Shown here one piece after another: positions 8,242-13,771 of a stretch of DNA of 13,771 bases. This DNA comes from ZC4RG30 sp041168985 (GTDB taxonomy: Bacteria > Pseudomonadota > Gammaproteobacteria > Steroidobacterales > Steroidobacteraceae), in the NCBI GenBank assembly GCA_041168985.1, contig JBEEKA010000146.1, positions 1 through 13,771 of the forward strand. The letters run 5' to 3'. Within the stretch, counting starts at the first letter, position 1, and each line of letters starts with the position of its first letter. A model generated the notes under the pieces. The model made no database searches and was not told where the DNA came from. It saw only the letters and a program-made list of their open reading frames with translations. Both the position numbers and the translations under genes were made by a program.

Positions 8242-9647
8242 CCCGGCTCCCTGAGTTCAACAGACTGACGCCACGCATCCCGCAGGTCGCGCAGATCCCG
8301 TGGCAAGGGGTCCACGCGCGAGAGGCTGCCCGATGGCCTGTGCGACGGATCGATCAACCGCAGCGCGCCGCAGGACACGTCATTCTGTGCGCTGGCGGCG
8401 AGCACCTCCAAGTCCGGTCGCAGGGTCGCCAGCGACCGCATGAAGCCCTGGGCCGCGGCGAAGCGGCCTTCCACCAGCAGCCGCCCCTGCGTGCCGATCA
8501 GGTCCAGCATGCGGTCCGTGACCAGCGCCGCATAGAGGCTGGTCGCAGCCAGGCGCGTCGTCGCGTCAGCGGGCTCCCGGACCCAGCCGCCTCGACCCTC
8601 CGGAAAGGGTCCTGTGCCGTGGACCAGTGTCGGAAAAGGAATCTGCAGCGGATCGTGGATCCGTTCCAGCGCGGCCAGCAGGCCAGGCTGGCTGTCCGGG
8701 TCGTCGATGCGGACGCCGCCGCCGGGCGTCAGCAGTTCGATTTCACGCCCGCCCATGAAGCGCGCGGACGGCACCGGTCGACCGGCTGCATCGACATTCA
8801 CGAGGCAGTCCTGCCGGACCGGGAGACCCGAGGTGTCGACCGGTGTGGGCGTCGAGCGCATGGCGATGAACCAGGTGCCCGTCGACAGCACGGTCGAGTC
8901 TTGGTTGCCGATCTGCGGAAAGCCTCTCGCGGCGAGCAAGGCCGCGTTGGAGTCGTGGATGCCACAGTAAACCCGCACCTGCGGCGACAAGCCGCTGCGC
9001 GCCGCCCAGTCGGCCGTCAGCGTCCCGAGGCAGTCCGATGCGCGACGCAGCGGCGCAAGGCAGTCCGCCCAGCCGCGACGGACCGCCATCGGCGACGGCG
9101 CGGACCGCGCAGGCTGCCAGAGGTCCGTATGGCAACCCAGGCTCGTCGCCTCCGACGCCGCGACACCCGACAGGTGCCAGGCCCAGAACTGCGCCCAAGG
9201 CAGGATCACGCTGCCCCGCGCGAACAGTTCCGGGTGCAGGGACTCGAGGTAGAACAGCTGCGCCCCGAGGTTCAGTCCGTCCGGCAAACGTGGCGAACCG
9301 GTCAACTCGAAGGCGTCCCGCTCCCGGTCATAGGCGGCGGCGAGCGACTCGGGCAACGGCTGCTCGTAGTCGAGGGGTGGCAGGGCCAGACGTCCGTCGC
9401 GCAGCAGCGCGAAGCCCGCGCCATGCGCGACCGGAACGATCGCCCCGACCGGCGCGATCCCGGCGAATTCCCGCAGGCCGTCGCGCAGGAATCCTTCGAT
9501 CCCGGCGACATCCAGGGCGCGGTATCCCGGCCCGGAAACAGTGGCGTTCAGGTGCTCCCGCTTCGCCAGCATCCGCCCGTCGGGGGACCACAGGCTCAGC
9601 TTGGCCGCGGTCTTGCCCACGTCCAGGACGACCTTGAATTCGGACAC
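8238..9647 (-). CDS. rhaB: FGGY-family sugar kinase, probable L-rhamnulokinase
   Basis: ATP-dependent sugar kinase expected to phosphorylate L-rhamnulose at position 1 in the cytoplasm. From a GTG start at 9647 it has 469 residues, normal for the FGGY family. Visible motifs are the N-terminal phosphate loop DVGKTAAK (9-16), GIHDSNAALLAA (229-240) with the probable catalytic base Asp232, and STGTW (255-259), the second phosphate loop. An in-frame ATG at 9668 would add seven residues but lacks a ribosome site and would lie almost on the predicted transcription start. GTG has AAGGGGGG just upstream and puts the kinase fold at the very N-terminus. It is first in the minus operon, and its stop overlaps the lldD start by 4 bp. 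Rhamnulose specificity rests on context (rhaI, rhaEW, rhamnosidase); fuculokinase or xylulokinase-like activity is the alternative. Confidence 0.8.
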   Translation of the reverse strand: MSEFKVVLDVGKTAAKLSLWSPDGRMLAKREHLNATVSGPGYRALDVAGIEGFLRDGLREFAGIAPVGAIVPVAHGAGFALLRDGRLALPPLDYEQPLPESLAAAYDRERDAFELTGSPRLPDGLNLGAQLFYLESLHPELFARGSVILPWAQFWAWHLSGVAASEATSLGCHTDLWQPARSAPSPMAVRRGWADCLAPLRRASDCLGTLTADWAARSGLSPQVRVYCGIHDSNAALLAARGFPQIGNQDSTVLSTGTWFIAMRSTPTPVDTSGLPVRQDCLVNVDAAGRPVPSARFMGGREIELLTPGGGVRIDDPDSQPGLLAALERIHDPLQIPFPTLVHGTGPFPEGRGGWVREPADATTRLAATSLYAALVTDRMLDLIGTQGRLLVEGRFAAAQGFMRSLATLRPDLEVLAASAQNDVSCGALRLIDPSHRPSGSLSRVDPLPRDLRDLRDAWRQSVELREPG

Positions 9648-9650
9648 GCG

Positions 9651-9658
9651 CCCCCCTT
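9651..9658 (-). promoter_or_regulatory. Ribosome binding site deciding the kinase GTG start
   Basis: The minus strand reads AAGGGGGG, ending 3 nt before GTG at 9647-9645. No comparable purine run precedes the ATG at 9668. The G-run is not a perfect GGAGG match, so the choice of start is probable, not certain. Confidence 0.5.
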
Positions 9659-9660
9659 GA

Positions 9661-9688
9661 TTGTTCATGAGCGATTATTATCTATTAT
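9661..9688 (+). promoter_or_regulatory. Possible promoter for the rhaEW-rhaI-deoR operon
   Basis: TTGTTC at 9661-9666 followed after 16 nt by TATTAT at 9683-9688 gives a moderate sigma-70-like match. A transcript would start near 9695, about 33 nt before the rhaEW ATG. Another TATTAT at 9676-9681 lies in the same AT-rich patch, so the exact -10 box is uncertain. Confidence 0.4.
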
Positions 9689-9694
9689 GATCGC
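9671..9694. promoter_or_regulatory. Imperfect 24-bp palindrome, candidate operator for both operons
   Basis: The two 12-base arms match at 9 of 12 paired positions, with the pattern GCGATnATnAT on the left and its mirror ATnATnATCGC on the right. It also holds a direct repeat of TATTAT at 9676-9681 and 9683-9688. It is the only clearly AT-rich spot in an otherwise GC-rich window and lies between the two divergent operons, overlapping -10-like boxes on both strands. That placement suits a repressor. The DeoR-family protein encoded at 13154 is the natural candidate ligand-responsive regulator (inference). Confidence 0.65.
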
Positions 9695-9704
9695 AACTTG
9701 CCAA
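9677..9704 (-). promoter_or_regulatory. Sigma-70-like promoter for the kinase-to-rhamnosidase operon
   Basis: On the minus strand TTGGCA (plus 9699-9704) is followed after 16 nt by GATAAT (plus 9677-9682). Each hexamer matches the sigma-70 consensus at five of six positions. Transcription would begin near 9670, leaving a leader of about 23 nt before GTG at 9647. The palindrome at 9671-9694 covers the -10 box and spacer, as expected for repression. Confidence 0.6.
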
Positions 9705-9714
9705 GTCCCTTTTC

Positions 9715-9718
9715 GAGG
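9715..9718 (+). promoter_or_regulatory. Ribosome binding site deciding the rhaEW start
   Basis: GAGG lies 9 nt before ATG at 9728. This supports the ATG over the in-frame TTG at 9698, which has no purine-rich site and would add ten unusual residues. Confidence 0.65.
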
Positions 9719-9727
9719 CCCCGACCC

Positions 9728-11830
9728 ATGACGCCGACCGCCACGCCCGATGCCCTGCCCTTCGCCATCCCGGCCAACCGCTGGTCCGATACGGACGCGG
9801 CCAAGCTGTCGCCCGCACAGCTGCTGCTGTACCGCTCCAACCTGCTGGGCGCCGACCTCACCGTGACCAACTTCGGCGGTGGCAACACCTCCGCCAAGAT
9901 CGCGGAGAAGGACCCGCTGACCGGTGAATCCGTGCAGGTGCTGTGGGTCAAGGGCTCCGGCGGCGACATCGGCTCGATGAAGCTCGACGGGTTCTCCACG
10001 CTGTACCTCGACAAGCTGCTCGGACTCGAGCGCCTCTATCGCGGCGTCGAGCACGAAGACGAGATGGTCGGGTACCTACCCCACTGCACGTTCAACCTCA
10101 ACGCCCGGGCGGCTTCCATCGATACGCCGCTGCACGGTTACCTGCCGTTCGCCCATGTCGACCACGTGCACCCGGACGCGATCATCGCGCTGGCCGCTGC
10201 CGCGGACGGCGAGGCGGCCACGCAGAAGATCTGGGGCGGCCAGGTCGGCTGGCTGCCATGGAAGCGGCCGGGCTTCGATCTCGGCCTGCGCCTCCGCGAT
10301 TTCGTCGCGTCCCATCCCGGATTGCGCGGCGTGATGCTCGCTGGACACGGCATCATCTGCTGGGGCGAGTCGGCCCGCGCCTGTTACGACAACACGATCA
10401 GCCTGATCGCCGATGCCGCGGGCTACCTGAACTCGCGACTGGCCGGCAAGCCAGCTTTCGGCGGCCAGGCCGTCGCCGCGTTGCCGCGCGAAGAACGCCT
10501 CGCGGCCGCCTCGCGACTGATGCCCGCGCTGCGCGGACTGATGGGCGGTGGCCGCGGTCGCGTGGGTCACTTTTCCGATGACGCCGAGGCGCTGGAATTC
10601 GTGGGCAGCCGCGACTTCGAGCGGCTGGCGGCCATCGGCACGTCCTGCCCGGACCATTTCCTCCGGACGAAGATCGCCCCCCTGACGCTGGATCCGGCGC
10701 GACTGACGGACCGCGCTTACCTGGAAAGCCGGATCGCCGACTACCGCGAGGGCTATGCCGCGTATTACGCGCGCTGCGCAACGCCCGGGGATCCGGCGAT
10801 GCGCGACCCGAACCCCGTGGTCGTGCTGGTGCCCGGCGTGGGCCGCATGACCTTCGCGGCCGACAAGACCACGGCCCGCCTCGCCGGCGAGTTCTATGGC
10901 AACGCCATCAACGTCATGCGTGGTGCGGAAGCCCTCGGCGGCTACACGGGCCTCGATGAACTGGAAGCCTTCCGCATCGAATACTGGGCACTCGAGGAAG
11001 CCAAGCTCCGTCGCATGCCCGCCCCGAAACCGCTGGTCGGTCGCATCGCCCTCGTGACGGGCGCCGCCGGCGGCATCGGCGCGGCGTCGGCCCGCCGGCT
11101 GCTGTCCTCCGGCGCCTGCGTGATGCTGACGGACCGTGACGCCACGGCGCTCGCGGAAGCCGAGACGCAGCTGTCGAAGCAGTTCGGTCGCGACGTCGTG
11201 CGGGCTGCGGTCTGCGATGTCACCGACGAAGCGCAGGTGCAGTCCGCCTTCGACGATTGCGCACGCGAGTTTGGTGGTCTGGACATCCTGGTCGCCAACG
11301 CGGGCCTCGCCTCGTCCGCCCCTATCGAGGAGACGACGGTCGCGCTCTGGCGCAAGAATTACGACGTCCTGGTCGAAGGCTATTTCCTCACGGCCCGCGC
11401 CGCCTTCCCGCTGCTGAAACTGCAGCAGGGTGGCTCGATCATCTTCATCGGTTCGAAGAACGCGCTGGCTGCCACGCCGAACGCCTCGGCCTATGCGTCG
11501 GCCAAGGCGGCCGCGGTGCATCTGGCGCGCTGCCTGGCACTCGAAGGCGCCGGCTCCGGCATCCGCGTGAACGTCGTCAACCCGGACGCGGTGATCCGCG
11601 GATCGCGCATCTGGGACGGCGACTGGCGCAAGGAGCGCGCGAGCGCCTATGGCATCGACGCCGGCGAGGAGCTCGAAGACTTCTATCGCAAGCGGTCGAT
11701 GCTGAAGCTGAACGTCCTGCCGGATGACATCGCCGAAGCCGTGTATTTCTTTGCTTCGGAAGCCTCCGCCAAGTCCACGGCCAACATCCTCAATGTCGAT
11801 GCCGGAAACGCCCAGGCGTTCACGCGCTGA
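9728..11830 (+). CDS. rhaEW: Bifunctional L-rhamnulose-1-phosphate aldolase / L-lactaldehyde dehydrogenase
   Basis: A 700-residue fusion. The N-terminal class II aldolase-type domain (about 15-400) would cleave L-rhamnulose-1-phosphate to DHAP and L-lactaldehyde. Its probable zinc ligands are in HVDHVH (143-148) and AGHG (His207), and FGGGNTSAK (49-57) resembles the phosphate-binding segment of this fold. The C-terminal short-chain dehydrogenase (about 437-700) would oxidise L-lactaldehyde to L-lactate with NAD+. It has the Rossmann motif TGAAGGIG (444-451), NAG (524-526), and a catalytic Ser576 / Tyr589 / Lys593 set within YASAK. The same two-domain architecture is known as RhaEW in other rhamnose regulons. 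It is the first gene of the plus-strand operon, with rhaI 25 bp downstream. The product couples directly to LldD in the divergent operon. The fold assignment is firm; activity is inferred from family and context. Confidence 0.93.
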   Translation: MTPTATPDALPFAIPANRWSDTDAAKLSPAQLLLYRSNLLGADLTVTNFGGGNTSAKIAEKDPLTGESVQVLWVKGSGGDIGSMKLDGFSTLYLDKLLGLERLYRGVEHEDEMVGYLPHCTFNLNARAASIDTPLHGYLPFAHVDHVHPDAIIALAAAADGEAATQKIWGGQVGWLPWKRPGFDLGLRLRDFVASHPGLRGVMLAGHGIICWGESARACYDNTISLIADAAGYLNSRLAGKPAFGGQAVAALPREERLAAASRLMPALRGLMGGGRGRVGHFSDDAEALEFVGSRDFERLAAIGTSCPDHFLRTKIAPLTLDPARLTDRAYLESRIADYREGYAAYYARCATPGDPAMRDPNPVVVLVPGVGRMTFAADKTTARLAGEFYGNAINVMRGAEALGGYTGLDELEAFRIEYWALEEAKLRRMPAPKPLVGRIALVTGAAGGIGAASARRLLSSGACVMLTDRDATALAEAETQLSKQFGRDVVRAAVCDVTDEAQVQSAFDDCAREFGGLDILVANAGLASSAPIEETTVALWRKNYDVLVEGYFLTARAAFPLLKLQQGGSIIFIGSKNALAATPNASAYASAKAAAVHLARCLALEGAGSGIRVNVVNPDAVIRGSRIWDGDWRKERASAYGIDAGEELEDFYRKRSMLKLNVLPDDIAEAVYFFASEASAKSTANILNVDAGNAQAFTR

Positions 11831-11855
11831 CATCCCCTACGCACCGGAGCACCGC

Positions 11856-13148
11856 ATGAGCAGCCTGCCGATTTCCACAGACCAGATCGCGTCCCTGAAC
11901 GCATCACGAGCCGACGCCCTCCAGGACGACTTCGACAGCCTGGGTCGCCAGCTCGGTCGACGCGGCATCGATATCGCCGCCCTGACGAAGAAGGTCGCGG
12001 CCTTCAGCGTCGCCGTGCCCTCCTGGGGCACGGGACGCGGTGGCACGCGATTCGCCCGTTTCCCGATCGCCGGCGAGCCGACGAACATCAGCGAGAAACT
12101 CGAGGACTGTTCGGTCGTCAACCAGCTGTGCCGCATCACGCCCCGCGTGTCGCCGCACTTCCCCTGGGACAAGGTCGGTGATTACACCGCCCTGCGCGAA
12201 CAGGCCGCCGCCCTGGGACTGGGCTTCGATGCGGTGAACTCCAACACCTTCCAGGACCAGAAAGGCCAGCCGCACAGCTATCGCAGCGGCAGCCTGACCT
12301 CGACCGACGCCGCCGTGCGCGACCAGGCCGTTGCCCACAACATCGAGTGCATCGAGATCGGCCGCAAGCTCGGATCGCGCGCGCTGACGGTGTGGATCGG
12401 CGACGGCAGCAACCTGCCCGGCCAGCAGGATTTCACGCGCGCACTCGACCGTTATCTGGAGTCGGCCGCGAAGATCCACGCGGCCCTGCCGGATGACTGG
12501 CGCATGATGCTCGAGCACAAGCTGTACGAGCCGGCCTTCTATTCGACCGTCATCGCCGACTGGGGCACGTCGATCCTCGCCGCGCAGGCGCTCGGCCCGA
12601 AGGCCCAGTGCCTCGTCGACCTCGGCCACCATGCGCCGAACGTGAACATCGAGCAGATCGTCGCGCGCCTGCACCGCTTCGGTCGACTCGGCGGCTTCCA
12701 TTTCAACGACTCCAAGTATGGTGACGACGATCTGGATTCGGGCGCGATCAATCCGCACCAACTCTTCCTGGTCTTCAATGAGCTGGTCGAGGCGGAACAG
12801 TCGCCGCGATCGGGTTTCGATCCGGCCTACATGATCGACCAGTCCCACAACGTCACGGACCCCGTGGAAAGCCTGCTGTCCTCCGCAGAGGCCATCGCGA
12901 CGGCCTATGCGAAGGCCTTGCTCGTCGACCGCGCGGCGCTGCATGCTGCGCAGGAAGCGAACGACACCATGACGGCATTCCAGGCCCTGCGGCAGGCTTA
13001 CCGCACCGATGTATCCCCGATCCTCGCGCGTGCGCGCGTCGATGCCGGTGGCGCCATCGATCCGATCGCCGCCTACCGCGCCAGCGGGTACCGCACGGTG
13101 AAGGCGCGGGACCGCCGTGCCACCGGTTCCGGTGCCGGCATCGTCTGA
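11856..13148 (+). CDS. rhaI: L-rhamnose isomerase (Pseudomonas stutzeri type)
   Basis: Interconverts L-rhamnose and L-rhamnulose in the cytoplasm. From ATG at 11856 the protein has 430 residues, the normal length for the P. stutzeri-type RhaI family, which differs from the E. coli RhaA type. Metal- and substrate-binding segments are visible: MMLEHKLYEPAFYST (Glu220), CLVDLGHHAPNVNIE (Asp255, His258), GGFHFNDSKYGDDDLD (His282 and the following acidic residues), and IDQSHNVTDP (Asp328). An N-terminal part (about 55-65, SWGTGRGGTRF) also fits the family. GGAG at 11846-11849, 6 nt before the ATG, fixes the start; the frame stays open upstream to 11724, inside rhaEW, but that extension is not family-like. 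It is 25 bp after rhaEW and 5 bp before the regulator gene. Members of this family can be promiscuous ketose/aldose isomerases, but context makes rhamnose the likely substrate. Confidence 0.95.
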   Translation: MSSLPISTDQIASLNASRADALQDDFDSLGRQLGRRGIDIAALTKKVAAFSVAVPSWGTGRGGTRFARFPIAGEPTNISEKLEDCSVVNQLCRITPRVSPHFPWDKVGDYTALREQAAALGLGFDAVNSNTFQDQKGQPHSYRSGSLTSTDAAVRDQAVAHNIECIEIGRKLGSRALTVWIGDGSNLPGQQDFTRALDRYLESAAKIHAALPDDWRMMLEHKLYEPAFYSTVIADWGTSILAAQALGPKAQCLVDLGHHAPNVNIEQIVARLHRFGRLGGFHFNDSKYGDDDLDSGAINPHQLFLVFNELVEAEQSPRSGFDPAYMIDQSHNVTDPVESLLSSAEAIATAYAKALLVDRAALHAAQEANDTMTAFQALRQAYRTDVSPILARARVDAGGAIDPIAAYRASGYRTVKARDRRATGSGAGIV

Positions 13149-13153
13149 GCCTC

Positions 13154-13771
13154 ATGGTGAAGCGCACGAAACCCCGCCTGCTCCACGCCGCCGAGCGCGA
13201 GCAGGAAATCCTGCAGCGCCTCGATGCCAGGGGTTTCGTGTCGTTCAACGAACTGCAGGCCGACATCCACGCCTCTCCCGCCACGCTCCGGCGCGACCTC
13301 GAGCGGCTGGCCGGCGAGGGGCGACTGGTCCGGGTCCACGGTGGTGCGCGCAGCGCTGCTTCGCCGCCGTCCGAATCCGGTTGGGGCTCCGGTCTGCAGG
13401 GCGTCCCGTTCCACGAGAACATCAAGCGTCATGCGGCCGAGAAGCAGGCCATCGGCAAGCTTGCTGCGGGGCTGTGCACGCCCGGTGAAGGCGTGATGAT
13501 CGACGGCGGCTCAACGACCCTGCAGATGTGCCCGTATCTGGAAGGGCTCAATCTTCAGGTGCTGACGAATTCCCTGCACGTGGTCAGCGCCCTGCTGCCG
13601 CAGGCAGGGACGCGGGTGCTGGTTCCCGGCGGCGCCCTGTTCAGGGAACAGAACATCATCCTGTCCGCGACCGGCGACGACCTGATGCCGCGTTTCCATG
13701 CACCCAAGCTGTTCATGGGCGCGACGTCGATCGGACCGCTGGGCATCATGCAGCCGGACGTCGTCCTCGTC
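13154..13771 (+). CDS. DeoR-family transcriptional regulator, 5' part (cut by window end)
   Basis: Probable sugar-responsive repressor of the rhamnose operons. 206 residues are visible and the frame stays open to the window edge; typical DeoR proteins are about 250-260 residues, so some 50 are missing. The N-terminal winged helix-turn-helix covers about 12-66, with the recognition segment SPATLRRDLERLAGEGRLVRVHGGA (41-65 region). The C-terminal DeoR sugar-phosphate sensor domain starts near 93, with KQAIGKLAA, GEGVMIDGGSTT (111-122), LTNSLHVV and PGGALF. An insert of about 20 small or polar residues (about 66-86) links the domains. ATG at 13154 follows the rhaI stop by 5 bp and is followed directly by GTG; no ribosome site is obvious, so translation is probably coupled to rhaI. 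As a co-transcribed member of the operon it could be autoregulated. The effector is likely a phosphorylated rhamnose intermediate (inference). Confidence 0.92.
   Translation, partial: MVKRTKPRLLHAAEREQEILQRLDARGFVSFNELQADIHASPATLRRDLERLAGEGRLVRVHGGARSAASPPSESGWGSGLQGVPFHENIKRHAAEKQAIGKLAAGLCTPGEGVMIDGGSTTLQMCPYLEGLNLQVLTNSLHVVSALLPQAGTRVLVPGGALFREQNIILSATGDDLMPRFHAPKLFMGATSIGPLGIMQPDVVLV

Noticed and set aside
9698..9727. TTG start for rhaEW
   Set aside because: No ribosome site, and the predicted plus transcript starts at about the same position; ATG at 9728 has GAGG at suitable spacing.
10076..11833. 585-residue open frame on the minus strand opposite rhaEW
   Set aside because: It mirrors the codons of rhaEW in a GC-rich genome, has a composition dominated by Arg/Gly/Ala/His, and shows no recognisable domain or ribosome site.
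11904..12944. 346-residue minus-strand frame opposite rhaI
   Set aside because: Antisense shadow of a gene with clear family motifs; no independent evidence for coding.
1..13771. Search by eye for tRNA/rRNA genes, CRISPR repeats, insertion sequences, phage genes or defence systems
   Set aside because: None seen; practically all sequence is accounted for by metabolic genes with tight spacing, and no gap exceeds 100 bp.

Overview
The window is a GC-rich, densely packed bacterial segment. Genes are separated by 4-30 bp or overlap, codons favour G/C at the third position, and no insertion sequences, RNA genes or CRISPR repeats are visible. Protein content (XylA-type xylose isomerase, LldD-type L-lactate dehydrogenase, Pseudomonas-stutzeri-type L-rhamnose isomerase, exported GH106 and GH1 glycosidases) suits a plant- or polysaccharide-associated proteobacterium, such as a Xanthomonadales-like gammaproteobacterium or a sphingomonad. 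The genus cannot be fixed from this sequence alone.

Layout. (1) The 3' part of a D-xylose isomerase gene (xylA, + strand, 3-1109) enters from the left edge. It converges on, and overlaps by 8 bp, the end of a five-gene minus-strand operon. (2) That operon reads leftward from about 9647 to 1102: FGGY sugar kinase (rhamnulokinase candidate), lldD, an MFS sugar transporter, a Tat-exported GH1 beta-glycosidase, and a Sec-exported GH106 alpha-L-rhamnosidase. (3) A short AT-rich divergent control region (about 9657-9727) carries an imperfect 24-bp palindrome overlapped by promoter-like elements facing both ways. (4) A plus-strand operon follows: rhaEW (fused rhamnulose-1-phosphate aldolase / lactaldehyde dehydrogenase), rhaI (L-rhamnose isomerase), and a DeoR-family regulator cut by the right edge.

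Together the genes form a nearly complete route for L-rhamnose glycosides. GH106 would release rhamnose outside the cytoplasm and GH1 could remove the exposed beta-linked sugar. The MFS carrier would import rhamnose. RhaI, the kinase and the RhaE domain would convert it to DHAP and L-lactaldehyde. The RhaW domain oxidises lactaldehyde to L-lactate, and LldD passes the lactate on to pyruvate. The DeoR protein is the obvious candidate repressor acting at the divergent palindrome. No outer-membrane receptor, mutarotase or polysaccharide lyase is present in the window. I see no wholly unknown system; the most notable points are the compact rhamnoside-to-pyruvate design and the single shared control site.
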